Below, piece after piece: positions 45,666 to 54,942 of a stretch of 64,000 nucleotides of DNA (within the stretch, counting starts at the first letter, position 1; every line of letters starts with the position of its first letter). The position numbers and the translations under genes were made by a program. Location of the stretch: contig NZ_JABXKL010000103.1 of the NCBI RefSeq assembly GCF_017114995.1, forward strand, positions 1 through 64,000. The letters are read 5' to 3'. The stretch comes from Nostoc sp. NMS9 (GTDB taxonomy: Bacteria > Cyanobacteriota > Cyanobacteriia > Cyanobacteriales > Nostocaceae). The notes under the pieces were generated by a model. That model did not search any database. It was given only the letters and a program-made list of their open reading frames with translations, and was not told where the DNA came from.

Positions 45666-46505
45666 ATGAAGGCTAGAAAAATGGTCGTATCAGTTGCCTA
45701 TTTAGGGCCAAAGGGAACTTACGCAGAAGCTGCTGCCTTAGCTTATACTAATCAGTTGGCAGAGGAACTGGCACAAACAACCCAGCTATATCCTTATCCT
45801 AGTATTGCCGAAACATTAAGAGCGTTAGCCCGAGGACAGGCTTATCTGGCAGTCGTACCAGTGGAAAACTCTGTTGAAGGTAGTGTCTCTAACACGTTGG
45901 ATACTCTGTGGCAACTGCCTACATTGCAAATTCAACACTCCTTAGTCTTACCGATTTCCCATGCCCTAATTTCATGTGCGAAGTCTTTGGCAACTATCCG
46001 CACCGTTTATTCTCATCCCCAAGCCCTCGCCCAATGTCAGGGGTGGTTGGAGCGGTCTCTACCATCTGTGGGACTGGTTCCGACCAACGCTACCACAGAG
46101 GCACTCCATTGTTTGTCAGAAGACAAGACAGCCGCCGCTATCGCATCTTTGAGAGCAGCCGAACTCTACAATTTGCCAGTTCTGGCTTGCCCAATTAATG
46201 ATTATCCAGAAAATCATACCCGTTTCTGGGTGCTAGGTTTAGAATCATCAAAGAGTGGAAATCAAACTTCCCTGGCTTTTAGTGTTCCCACCAATGTTCC
46301 TGGCGCACTTGTGAAACCGTTGTTTTGTTTTGCTAGTCGGGGCATTAATCTTAGTCGGATTGTATCTCGTCCGACCAAGCGATCGCTCGGCGAGTATCTT
46401 TTCTTCGTGGATTTAGAAGCTGATCCTAGGGAGGCTGCTGTGCAATCTGCCCTAGAAGAATTAACAAGCTGTACAGAAACGCTAAAGATTTTTGGTAGTT
46501 ATTGA
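45666..46505 (+). CDS. pheA: Prephenate dehydratase with ACT domain
   Basis: The 279-residue protein opens with VAYLGPKGTYAEAAAL, has the catalytic VPVENSVEGSVSNTLD and the TRF motif in NHTRFWVLG, and ends in an ACT domain (GALVKPLFCFASRGINLSRI, then VSRP). The normal phenylalanine-binding ESRP sequence reads VSRP here, which might weaken feedback inhibition; this is inference. The enzyme turns prephenate into phenylpyruvate, the precursor of phenylalanine. It follows the KAS III-like gene closely and is probably a cluster-dedicated copy. Confidence 0.92.
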   Translation: MKARKMVVSVAYLGPKGTYAEAAALAYTNQLAEELAQTTQLYPYPSIAETLRALARGQAYLAVVPVENSVEGSVSNTLDTLWQLPTLQIQHSLVLPISHALISCAKSLATIRTVYSHPQALAQCQGWLERSLPSVGLVPTNATTEALHCLSEDKTAAAIASLRAAELYNLPVLACPINDYPENHTRFWVLGLESSKSGNQTSLAFSVPTNVPGALVKPLFCFASRGINLSRIVSRPTKRSLGEYLFFVDLEADPREAAVQSALEELTSCTETLKIFGSY

Positions 46506-46851
46506 ATGAATTGAAATATTCAAGGTTAGCCTTGACAGAGTGTAAGTTTTTATTTTTGCCGAGTCAGTTGTTGGTAAATAAGCGTAATCTTTTCCTAAAA
46601 AATAACCTTGTGGAGATCTAAACAGCATCAAGTTTTTTACGAAAAGATAGAAATTATGTCGAAATGATTATGCTTCTATCTCTCAAAGCTTTTGTGAATT
46701 TTTTGATACAAACACTTATAAGCTTTACATAAACATGATATTAAACATATGGTTTAATTCTAATGTTGTATCAATATGAAGTGTAATTTTGCTACAAAGC
46801 CAGTGTTTTTAAGACTTTGAAAAATTCCATAATTTGGAAGGAATGGCACAA
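46506..46851. other. Intergenic gap between pheA and the RTX gene
   Basis: The 346-bp gap is AT-rich and has no gene. It may hold a promoter that starts a second transcript with the RTX gene. The ribosome site GGAAGG (46836-46841) points to ATG 46852. Confidence 0.4.
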
Positions 46852-48843
46852 ATGAACAAATCGCATCTAGTGCAGAAACCCTATCTAGCTGAAACTCCCG
46901 TCAAAAGTCTCTTCTTTGGTACACCTAGCAATGATATTGTTTTCGGCACTCTAAACAATAACACAATCTTTAGTGCCAGTGGTAATGATGTACTACTGCT
47001 TTTACCAGGTAATGATTTTGCAAGTGGCGGTGATGGTAACGATCTAATTGTGGGTGGAGCAGGGGATAATATTCTCTTTAATCCACCCGCAGACAATGGT
47101 CATACTGACGACATTCTACTAGGGGGTACAGGAAATGACTTCATCAGTGGTGAGTCTGGTAATGACTATATTGATGGAGAAACAGGGAACGATATTATGC
47201 TGGGTTCTCTGGGCAAAGATTTCATCCGAGGCGGAGAAGGAGATGACAAAATTTTTGGTGGTCTTGAGGATGATGTATTATTTGGCAATGAAGGTAATGA
47301 CTTTATCACCGGTGATGAAGCTAATGATTTGCTAGGTGGCGGTTCAGGAAATGACCAACTGTTTAGTGGTATAGGAGATGACACTCTCTTAGGTCAGGAA
47401 GGTCAAGACAAAATTATTGGCGATCAAGGCAACGATGTTTTAAATGGTGGAAGTGGCAACGATACTTTAATTGGTATTGACCCCTTTAATCCTCCATATC
47501 AATTTGGCAAGAGTGATATTGATAGTCTCACAGGTGGTGAAGGCAGAGATACCTTTGTCTTGGGGGATGCAGGACATGTCTATTACGATGGTGGTGGGTC
47601 TAAGTTGACAGGCGGTGCAGCTATCATCAATGACTTCAACCGCTACCAAGATTTTATTCAACTTAAAACCGTCAAAGACGGTCAATATGTTTTGACAGAA
47701 GAACCAAGCCCTGTGTCAGGCGTATTATCCAGCAAGATTTTTTTACAAAGACCAAATCAGCCCCTAGAATTGATAGCTATTATTCAAGGTGTTACTAACT
47801 TAAATCTGAGCGATCGCTATTTTAAATATACTCAGCAAAATACAGGTCCACTGAGGGCTAAACCTAGCGATAGCGTAACCCTTGGCGGCAGCAATAATCA
47901 ACAAATTTTTGGTTCAGCAACAAATGATTTCTTAGGAGGTACTGCAACTACCTACTTCGATGGCGGGCAAGGGAAAGACTTAATTGTTAGTACACTCTCA
48001 AACAGTATCCTGTTTGGTGGTGCTGGTGATGATATTCTTTATGGTGGGCCAGACAATCAAACCCTCTTGGGAAGTGAGGGAAACGACCTGTTGATTGGTC
48101 GTTTAGGTTTTGATGCCGGAATTAACTTTCTCGATGGTGGCACAGGAGATGACGCAATCATAGGAAGCCTTGCTGATGACACGATATTATGTGGCATCGG
48201 TAATGACATTGCTACAGGTAATCTTGGCAATGACTTAATCTTTGGTAATGAAGGTGACGATAAACTAAATGGTGTAAACGGTACTGACACCATATTTGGC
48301 GGAAATGGCAACGACATACTTATAGGAGGCGAAGGAAATGACTATCTTGAGGCCGGAACTGGGCAGGACTATTCTGTTGCTGGGACAGGAGATGACACTA
48401 TCTTGGGTCAGGAAGGTGAAGACAAAATTATTGGCGGTCAAGGCAATGATGTTTTAAATGGTGGAGGTGGCAACGATACTTTAATTGGTATTGACCCCTT
48501 TGATCCCACATATCAATTTGGCAAGAGTGATATTGATACGCTCACAGGTGGTGCAGGCAGAGATACCTTTGTCCTGGGGGATGCAGGGCATGTCTATTAC
48601 GATGGTGGTGGGTCTGAGTTGGCAGGCGGTGTAGCTATCATCACTGACTTCAACCCTTACCAAGATTTTATTCAACTTAAAACCATCACCGATGGTCAAT
48701 ATGTTTTAGTTTCTAGTTCTACTCCAGGGCAAGAGTCTACCAAAATTTTCTTAGACAGAGCAAATCAGCCACTAGAACCGATTGGTAGTTTGCAAGGTGT
48801 CACAAATTTAAGCTTAAACAATAACTACTTTGTTTTCGTCTAA
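46852..48843 (+). CDS. RTX (hemolysin-type calcium-binding) repeat protein
   Basis: From ATG 46852 the 663-residue protein is built largely of glycine- and aspartate-rich nonapeptides of the GGxGxDxUx type (GGDGNDLIVGGAGDNIL, GGEGDDKIFGGLEDDVLFGN and many more), which bind calcium in a parallel beta roll. Each of the two halves ends with an almost identical non-repeat module (GRDTFVLGDAGHVYYDGGGS). There is no N-terminal signal peptide; RTX proteins normally leave by type I secretion. The gene is inside the aromatic biosynthetic cluster. Its TAA stop codon is duplicated as the target site of a small inserted element. The upstream TTG 46834 is less likely as a start. Confidence 0.88.
   Translation: MNKSHLVQKPYLAETPVKSLFFGTPSNDIVFGTLNNNTIFSASGNDVLLLLPGNDFASGGDGNDLIVGGAGDNILFNPPADNGHTDDILLGGTGNDFISGESGNDYIDGETGNDIMLGSLGKDFIRGGEGDDKIFGGLEDDVLFGNEGNDFITGDEANDLLGGGSGNDQLFSGIGDDTLLGQEGQDKIIGDQGNDVLNGGSGNDTLIGIDPFNPPYQFGKSDIDSLTGGEGRDTFVLGDAGHVYYDGGGSKLTGGAAIINDFNRYQDFIQLKTVKDGQYVLTEEPSPVSGVLSSKIFLQRPNQPLELIAIIQGVTNLNLSDRYFKYTQQNTGPLRAKPSDSVTLGGSNNQQIFGSATNDFLGGTATTYFDGGQGKDLIVSTLSNSILFGGAGDDILYGGPDNQTLLGSEGNDLLIGRLGFDAGINFLDGGTGDDAIIGSLADDTILCGIGNDIATGNLGNDLIFGNEGDDKLNGVNGTDTIFGGNGNDILIGGEGNDYLEAGTGQDYSVAGTGDDTILGQEGEDKIIGGQGNDVLNGGGGNDTLIGIDPFDPTYQFGKSDIDTLTGGAGRDTFVLGDAGHVYYDGGGSELAGGVAIITDFNPYQDFIQLKTITDGQYVLVSSSTPGQESTKIFLDRANQPLEPIGSLQGVTNLSLNNNYFVFV
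47374..47692 (+). repeat. RTX internal duplication, copy 1
   Basis: This stretch is near-identical to 48388-48706, exactly 1014 bases (338 codons) downstream. It encodes the module from GDDTLLGQEGQDKIIG to DGQYVL. Confidence 0.85.
48388..48706 (+). repeat. RTX internal duplication, copy 2
   Basis: The second copy of the module at 47374-47692 encodes GDDTILGQEGEDKIIG through DGQYVL. High DNA identity at synonymous positions suggests a recent duplication or gene conversion. Confidence 0.85.
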
Positions 48844-48985
48844 GAGGATGTTTGAAAAGTCATCCAACGTATGTTTGACTACTCTAGCTATCGAGAAGTT
48901 GAACGAGATAATCGGGGTTCTGGGACTTGCGTTCGCTTCTGTGAGTTGCATTTAAGGCTCAAGCTGACACTTTTCAAACAACCTC
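48844..48985. mobile_element. 142-bp MITE-like element inserted at the RTX stop codon
   Basis: GAGGATGTTTGAAAAGT (48844-48860) and ACTTTTCAAACAACCTC (48969-48985) are inverted with one mismatch. Both ends are bordered by TAA (48841-48843, which is the RTX stop codon, and 48986-48988), a three-base target duplication of the IS5/IS1031 kind. The interior has no open gene. Confidence 0.75.
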
Positions 48986-49096
48986 TAACACCTTCAGACT
49001 GTGGTTGAATCTAGCTGACGACTTATTAATTTAGATTCACTGAGTTTTGAATATGTATCTCTCTAGAAAATTGATTAGTTAAAGGAATAGCATCAG

Positions 49097-50197
49097 ATGA
49101 TTGATAGAAAAAAATTATCATCACTAATTGCTGGAACAGTCATTGCCAGCTTTAGTTTCGGACTAGAAGTTGTGCAAGCGCATCCGGGACACTCTCCCTT
49201 TGTTCCCCACGAAATTACACCACTTTCCACAGCAACAACTGAGCAAGTTTTAGTGATATCACCAGAAGCACCAGATCGTCCAGTTTATTCTGTCACAAGT
49301 GGCATTACAACTTTTTTGGCATATGATGGCGAAACTAATAATGTTTTCTCGCTTTTTAAAGATGTGATTGCACCGAACAACGGAGCAATACCACATTTAC
49401 ATACCCGGCAAGATGAATTTTACTACATCCTAGATGGTACAGCTAATGTCATTACTGGAGGTACAACCAAAGTAGTAACAGCAGGGAATTTTATATTCCT
49501 TCCTAAAGGTAATCGCCACGGATTTACCAACATTGGCTCAACTCCACTACAGATGCTCGTAGGTGTAACACCAGCCGGATTTGAGGGCTTTTTCATAGAT
49601 CAAAATAAACCAGTAATAGACAGATCTAATCCACCACCACCAGAACAAGATCTCGCTGTCATTGGGCAACTCTCACAAAAGTATGGAACCGAACTTGCAC
49701 TCGATCCCGCAACCCCATCTAAAGGATTAACTGACTTAGATTTCCTGATCACAAAAGCAGATACTCCTGGTCGTTACTCGTATACTGAAGCAGGTGGAGT
49801 CTATACTTCCTTGGCAAATGATGCAGAAACAGGCAACCAGTTCTCACTATTTGATGTTCTACTGGCACCACAAGCAGGCTCTACACAAGTAGTCAAAAAT
49901 GAGAAAGAAAGTCTGTCTTTTTATGTATTAGATGGAGATTTGACTTTCCAAATCGGGAATGAGACGAAACAAGGTATTGCTGGAACCTATATTTATCTTC
50001 CCAAGGGAACACCATACTCTTTTCAAAATATGGGAACTTCTTCAGCTAGAACCCTGTTATTTAAAACACCAGTTGCAGTTCCTGAACCTGCCACTATATT
50101 AGGTGTATTGGCTGTGAGTATTTTAGCTGCCACTTCTCTAGTCAAACGCAAACAACCATTACTAAACGTCAGCAGAGAATTTCATCAAAAAATATAG
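49097..50197 (+). CDS. Secreted bicupin protein with PEP-CTERM anchor
   Basis: The 366-residue protein has a signal peptide ending near GLEVVQAHPG, two cupin domains and a C-terminal sorting signal VPEPATILGVLAVSILAATS followed by KRK, recognised by exosortase systems. Cupin 1 (about 70-165) keeps the metal ligands in PHLHTRQDEFYYI and NRHGF. Cupin 2 (about 230-325) lacks the histidines (TQVVKNEKESLSFYV) and is likely structural. The layout resembles quercetin-2,3-dioxygenase-like bicupins. As part of the cluster it may act on the product outside the cytoplasm; this is inference. Ribosome site AAAGGAATAG lies upstream. Confidence 0.82.
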   Translation: MIDRKKLSSLIAGTVIASFSFGLEVVQAHPGHSPFVPHEITPLSTATTEQVLVISPEAPDRPVYSVTSGITTFLAYDGETNNVFSLFKDVIAPNNGAIPHLHTRQDEFYYILDGTANVITGGTTKVVTAGNFIFLPKGNRHGFTNIGSTPLQMLVGVTPAGFEGFFIDQNKPVIDRSNPPPPEQDLAVIGQLSQKYGTELALDPATPSKGLTDLDFLITKADTPGRYSYTEAGGVYTSLANDAETGNQFSLFDVLLAPQAGSTQVVKNEKESLSFYVLDGDLTFQIGNETKQGIAGTYIYLPKGTPYSFQNMGTSSARTLLFKTPVAVPEPATILGVLAVSILAATSLVKRKQPLLNVSREFHQKI

Positions 50198-50426
50198 TTT
50201 GGAGATATTGCATAAAAACTTCATTGCTCTCTGATAAGTAAATAAAGACACGGATATGCAATTGTCCTGAGCATTGCTAGTAAGTAAAATAAGGCTTGTT
50301 AATACTTGATTTACCAGCTGGCATTAATTCACTGGTTGATATATTTGCTCTAACTCAAGACAAGGGCATGTCCTGTTTCCAAGGCTTTCAAAAATACAAA
50401 AAATATATTTTCTGGAGATAAATCAA

Positions 50427-51947
50427 ATGTCTACTCTACCTAAGTCTACACAAGTGCTTGTTGTTGGTGGTGGCCCTGCTGGTTCTACAGCTGCAACTTT
50501 ACTAGCCCGTGAAGGTTTTGATGTTACTTTAGTAGAAAAAGAAGTTGGCGCTCGTTATCACATTGGTGAATCTCTTTTACCTGCGGCACTCAATGTTTTT
50601 GACCTTTTAGGTATCCGAGAAAAGATAGATGCTTGCGGCTTCTATCGCAAATCAGGAGCCTTTTTTGAGTGGGGATCTTTGAAATGGGAACTTGATTTTG
50701 AACAAGTACTCAATACTTACAGCTACCAAGTGCGTCGTGCTGAATTTGATAAACTACTTTTAGATCATGCTCGTAGCCAAGGCGTTAATGTTTGTGAGGG
50801 AATAGAAATTCGTAAATTATCCTTTGATGGGGAGCGCCCAACTAGTGCAGTTTGGTCTGAATCTATGAAAGACGGTAGTTCTGCACAAGTGTCTTTCGAC
50901 TATCTCATTGATGCATCAGGTCGGGCAGGTCTGATGTCTACACGCTACCTGCAAAACCGACAGTATCACCAAGAGTTTCAAAATCTCGGGATCTGGGGAT
51001 ATTGGAAGAATGCAGATGTAGATAAGATCCGTCCTAGTGGTAGCACTGTCAGTGCTTCTGTCAACGATGGTTCTGGATGGATTTGGGCAATCCCTCTCAG
51101 TGACGGTACTATCAGTGTAGGTCTGGTAATTAATAAACATCTTTACAAAGAAGAGCGTGCTAAGGCAGATTTAGAGGCAATTTACCATCAGGGAATCGCT
51201 AATTGTCCTTGTGTAGCAGAAATCTTAGCTACAGCAGAATTAGTATCACCTGTCAAAGTTGAACAAGACTATTCCTATGTTGCTGATAAATTCTCAGGGC
51301 CTGGCTATTTTATTCTGGGAGATGCAGCTTGTTTCCTTGACCCGTTGCTTTCCACTGGAGTACACCTAGCAACCATGAGTGCCACGATGGCAGCAGCTAG
51401 TTTATCAAGTGTGCTACGAAATGAGGTGACAGAAAGCCAAGCCTATTCTTACTTCGATAGAGGCTTCCGCCATACATACTTACGTCTGTTGGTGATTGTA
51501 TCTTCTTTGTATGATATCATCCGCCAAACTAGATTATCTTCTCAACCAGAGCCAAGTGTTGAGTCACAGGCTCCTGTTGGGAACTTTTTACCTGGTATGG
51601 GAGATGTCGCTAAGGCTAGTGCTGAACTACGTGAGCAGGTGACGGGAGAAATGACCCAAATACTTGCAACTAGTTCTGCGGTTTTAGAAAGCGTAGAATC
51701 AACCTCTGCTGAAGGAAGTACCCACGCCATATCAATGGATAGTATATTTGCGTCCTTGTGGAATCAACTATTCTCGTGGTCGTTACCAAAAGAAAATGGT
51801 TTGCAAATCCTCACAGACCCACATTTAGGTCTAGTTCCTGTGAGTGAAGTTAGCAATGATTCTGCATCTATCTATCATCAAAGCTTGAACTTAGAACAAA
51901 ATTATTCGAGTTCTGAGCCAGCAAAATCGAATGCTATTTTAGCTTAA
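50427..51947 (+). CDS. Flavin-dependent halogenase (phenol/pyrrole type)
   Basis: The 506-residue protein has the FAD motif VLVVGGGPAGSTAATLLARE, the RYHIGESLLPA segment, the halogenase signature WIWAIP (residues 218-223) and Lys75 in FYRKSGAFFEWG, at the place of the lysine that carries or guides hypohalous acid in CndH/PltM-type enzymes. The FAD C-terminal motif is ILGDAACFLDPLLSTGVHLA. The last 130 residues are variable. It would chlorinate an activated aromatic ring, which fits chlorinated cyanobacterial furanolides. It needs a separate flavin reductase, and none is adjacent. Ribosome site TGGAGA lies upstream. Confidence 0.87.
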   Translation: MSTLPKSTQVLVVGGGPAGSTAATLLAREGFDVTLVEKEVGARYHIGESLLPAALNVFDLLGIREKIDACGFYRKSGAFFEWGSLKWELDFEQVLNTYSYQVRRAEFDKLLLDHARSQGVNVCEGIEIRKLSFDGERPTSAVWSESMKDGSSAQVSFDYLIDASGRAGLMSTRYLQNRQYHQEFQNLGIWGYWKNADVDKIRPSGSTVSASVNDGSGWIWAIPLSDGTISVGLVINKHLYKEERAKADLEAIYHQGIANCPCVAEILATAELVSPVKVEQDYSYVADKFSGPGYFILGDAACFLDPLLSTGVHLATMSATMAAASLSSVLRNEVTESQAYSYFDRGFRHTYLRLLVIVSSLYDIIRQTRLSSQPEPSVESQAPVGNFLPGMGDVAKASAELREQVTGEMTQILATSSAVLESVESTSAEGSTHAISMDSIFASLWNQLFSWSLPKENGLQILTDPHLGLVPVSEVSNDSASIYHQSLNLEQNYSSSEPAKSNAILA

Positions 51948-52067
51948 GTTTTCCCAGAATTAGCGAATTGTGTCGTAGCATTGGCAGAATAAATGCCTCT
52001 ACGACACAATTGAGCAAATTTTTTCGCTATTTACAGGTAATATTCATTAACTAAAGATTGGTATTTT

Positions 52068-52976
52068 ATGTTTGCTTTAAAAAACTTATCATTGCCTTTT
52101 TTAAGTGCAATGTTGATTGTTTTAGGAATAGCAGATACGGCAAATGCTTCTCAGTTCTTTGGTGATTCTCAGCCGTTAGGAGAGGGTTTTGTTCGCTCTT
52201 TTGTTTCATTTGATGAACTGGGAAATCCTTCAGAGTTTGGTGTCACACTTACCAAACAAGCATTATCTCTGCCTGTTGATGATTCCGCTGTTGATATACC
52301 TGTTTTCTTGTCTTTGCCTTCTGAGGCTTCATCATTACCATTTAATCATATTGAGTTAACTTATCGTCCGCACGGCTATCCGTGGCTCCCACCAACTTTT
52401 GCTGTACCACGTTTCACAGTAGATGCTTTTTTGATTAGTCCCCAAGAGCGCGCATCAATTTGCCCTGATGCTGATATCAATAATCCACAATCTACTTGTA
52501 ACCCCGATCAGCTAGCAAGAGCGCTCAAGGAACCAAAACCCGAACTTGTTCCTTCAGGATTTTTGCCTACAGGAATTGTAGAACCAGGCAAAGGAGCGCG
52601 TTATTTTGACTCAGATTTACTTCCTCCGATTATACAGGGACAAAAACCATTTACAACCTTATATGATTATGCTTTTTTTGATGGACAAGTTAGTTTAACA
52701 GGTTATGGAAGTACTAAAGCGTTTTTGGAAACGCAAACCAGTGTTAGTAAATCTATAAAAATTCCAAATTATTATTCTAAGAAGGGTTATTATCCTACTG
52801 CGTACAGTATCAATTTTGATCCGACTAGTCAAGAATATAAACTGGCTTTTACTGAATTTAAACATCGTTCTGTACCTGAGTTTTCTAGTATATTTGGGTT
52901 GCTATTATTGGGTACGATCACTACATATTCTCAATTTAGAAAAGCAAAAAATAAAAATCTGTTAGTAAATAAATAG
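52068..52976 (+). CDS. Secreted DUF5602-like protein with PEP-CTERM-type tail
   Basis: The 302-residue protein has a signal peptide (FLSAMLIVLGIADTANA) and a C-terminal VPEFSSIFGLLLLGTITTYS then a basic tail, a variant PEP-CTERM signal. The body resembles the next gene product: both have PLGxGxVR, a GVTxTKxxL segment and a PF.H..L stretch, so they are diverged duplicates. Compared with recalled DUF5602 (TTHB210-like) proteins, this copy has lost the HGHEP and HFDFHF histidines (it reads HGYPW and RFTVDAF). Function is unknown; it is probably extracellular. Confidence 0.65.
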   Translation: MFALKNLSLPFLSAMLIVLGIADTANASQFFGDSQPLGEGFVRSFVSFDELGNPSEFGVTLTKQALSLPVDDSAVDIPVFLSLPSEASSLPFNHIELTYRPHGYPWLPPTFAVPRFTVDAFLISPQERASICPDADINNPQSTCNPDQLARALKEPKPELVPSGFLPTGIVEPGKGARYFDSDLLPPIIQGQKPFTTLYDYAFFDGQVSLTGYGSTKAFLETQTSVSKSIKIPNYYSKKGYYPTAYSINFDPTSQEYKLAFTEFKHRSVPEFSSIFGLLLLGTITTYSQFRKAKNKNLLVNK

Positions 52977-52998
52977 TACAACTATCAAAAAAATAGGT

Positions 52999-53610
52999 AT
53001 GTGTATGACTATAATTAATAAATTAATTTTTTTAAGTATCGGAACAATTTGTTCTGCTGTCTTTTTAGGAACGCAATCTGCATATGCTCATGGGCTGCAC
53101 TTACATCCAGATCCAGAAGATATGCCCTCAGGCTCTTATCAGCCACCTTTAACACCAATCACTGCATCACAAGACCCTCGCTTCAGTCCTGGTTCCGTAG
53201 TTTATGGAGCCGTACAACCCCTAGGAAATGGAAATGTCCGGACTAGGTTAAAACTGAACAATCTGGGAATTCCGACAGATATTGGTGTGACATTTACGAA
53301 AGCATCATTGTCAGATTTGCCCAACAATGATGATGATTTGGGAGAATATCCTTTGAAATTAAAGTTATTGGATGGTATTGGTAACTCGACATTTGAATAT
53401 GAGTTGCTCTTTTCTAAAGCAGCTGCATCTACACCATTCACTCACATGGCACTAAACTGGAATCCTTTAGGTCATGCACCAGCATGAGTAACTACATTAC
53501 CGCATTTTGATTTCCATTTCAATCTGTTTACTCCAGAAGAACGAGATGCAATTACGGCAGATAATTTAGCAAATTTTATTGCTAAAGCGTTTAAAACTAT
53601 TATTTTTTAG
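52999..53610 (+). pseudogene. DUF5602-like secreted protein interrupted by an in-frame TGA
   Basis: The frame starts with a signal peptide (KLIFLSIGTICSAVFLGTQS) and reaches TGA at 53485-53487 after WNPLGHAPA. It then continues without a break as VTTLPHFDFHFNLFTPEERD, AITADNLANF to the TAG at 53608. The HFDFHF motif is the conserved metal-like site of this family, and other members read HGHEPPGVY at the break, so the TGA probably arose from a GGA glycine codon. The C-terminal half of the family (about 100 residues more in the neighbour) is also missing. The shortened 162-residue product could still be made and secreted. Confidence 0.7.
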
Positions 53611-53631
53611 TGATGCAAAAGGATAATTTAT

Positions 53632-54915
53632 ATGCATACTAACTTTACACATAGATTCACTGTAGATGGTGAAGACACTATTGATCATCCAACTGAGTCA
53701 TTAGATACAAATTGTAAAATTCTTGATACTAAGCAAACTACTTGTTGTATAGTAGGAGGTGGGCCAGCTGGAGCAGTATTAGCACTACTTCTGGCACGCC
53801 AAGGTATTTCTGTGATGCTGTTGGAAGCGCACAAAGACTTTAATCGCTACTTTCGGGGCGATACGATTCACTCATCTGTTTTAGAAGTCATGGATGAACT
53901 TGGTCTAGCTGATCGCTTACTCCAACTTCGTCATACAAAAACATATAAATATATCACTCAAACAGTTGATGGTCCTGTAACCTTTGCTGATTTTAGTCGG
54001 CTTAAAGGCAAGTTTCCCTACATGATGATCATGGAACAGGTACGCTTTTTAGAATTCATTACAGCGGAGGCAAAACAATATCCAAATTTTCAGTTGGTCA
54101 TGGGTGCCAATGTCCAAGAAATTCTTGAGGAAGATGGTGTAATTTTGGGCGTGCGCTACCGGGGTCAAGGTGGTTGGCACGAAGTCCGCGCAGACTTGAC
54201 AGTTGGTGCTGATGGTCGTAGTTCCCGCACTCGTCATTTAGCAGGTTTAAAATTGAATAAGCATGAGGCACCAATAGATGTTCTTTGGTTCCGGTTGCCA
54301 CGCTACCCTGATGAACCAGAAGAAGAATTAGGTGAATTTGGACAGGGTTGTCTGTTAGTTCTGACTAATCGTTTTGAGTACTGGCAAGTGGGGTACATCA
54401 TTCCTAAAGGCCATTATCAACAACTCCATGCAGGCGGATTAGAAGCATTACGCCAGTCTATTGCTCAGACAATGCCAATGTTGGCAGATCGAGTGGATTA
54501 TCTCAAAGATTGGAAGCAGGTGGCATTACTCCCAGTTGTTTCTGGTCTTGTAGAACGTTGGTATAGACCAGGTTTATTACTCATCGGTGATGCGGCCCAT
54601 GTGATGTCACCAATTGGTGGTGTTGGAATTAACTATGCTATTCAAGATGCTGTTGTAACAGCTAATGTACTCAGCAATCCTCTAATTAATAAACAGCTAC
54701 AGCAGCGTCATCTAGCAACTGTACAACGACAACGCGAATTACCGACACGAATTATTCAATGGTTCCAGTCTTTATCTCATAACCAAGTTATTGTGAAAAC
54801 CTTTCAATCAGGTAAGCCTTTTAAACCACCAAAAATTATGCTTTTACCATTCATGCGTGACCTACCAGCCGCATTGATGGGTTATGGTGTTTGGCCAGTT
54901 CATGTGAAAAATTAA
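53632..54915 (+). CDS. FAD-dependent aromatic monooxygenase (group A)
   Basis: The 427-residue protein has an N-terminal extension of about 35 residues, then the FAD motif CCIVGGGPAGAVLALLLARQ, the DG motif DLTVGADGRSSRTRHLAG and the GD motif LLIGDAAHVMSPIGGVGINY, the three marks of p-hydroxybenzoate-hydroxylase-type flavoproteins. It probably hydroxylates or otherwise oxidises the aromatic or lactone part of the cluster product, using NAD(P)H and oxygen. The neighbouring SnoaL-like gene follows after 27 bases and may be co-translated. Confidence 0.88.
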   Translation: MHTNFTHRFTVDGEDTIDHPTESLDTNCKILDTKQTTCCIVGGGPAGAVLALLLARQGISVMLLEAHKDFNRYFRGDTIHSSVLEVMDELGLADRLLQLRHTKTYKYITQTVDGPVTFADFSRLKGKFPYMMIMEQVRFLEFITAEAKQYPNFQLVMGANVQEILEEDGVILGVRYRGQGGWHEVRADLTVGADGRSSRTRHLAGLKLNKHEAPIDVLWFRLPRYPDEPEEELGEFGQGCLLVLTNRFEYWQVGYIIPKGHYQQLHAGGLEALRQSIAQTMPMLADRVDYLKDWKQVALLPVVSGLVERWYRPGLLLIGDAAHVMSPIGGVGINYAIQDAVVTANVLSNPLINKQLQQRHLATVQRQRELPTRIIQWFQSLSHNQVIVKTFQSGKPFKPPKIMLLPFMRDLPAALMGYGVWPVHVKN

Positions 54916-54942
54916 TTATCTTAAAAAACCAGGTATCTAAAA

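Noticed and set aside
38091-46505. Cluster as a scytonemin or stilbene pathway
   Set aside because: The scytonemin partners (leucine-dehydrogenase-like ScyB and ScyC) and a type III or other stilbene ketosynthase/cyclase are absent, and the halogenase does not fit either product.
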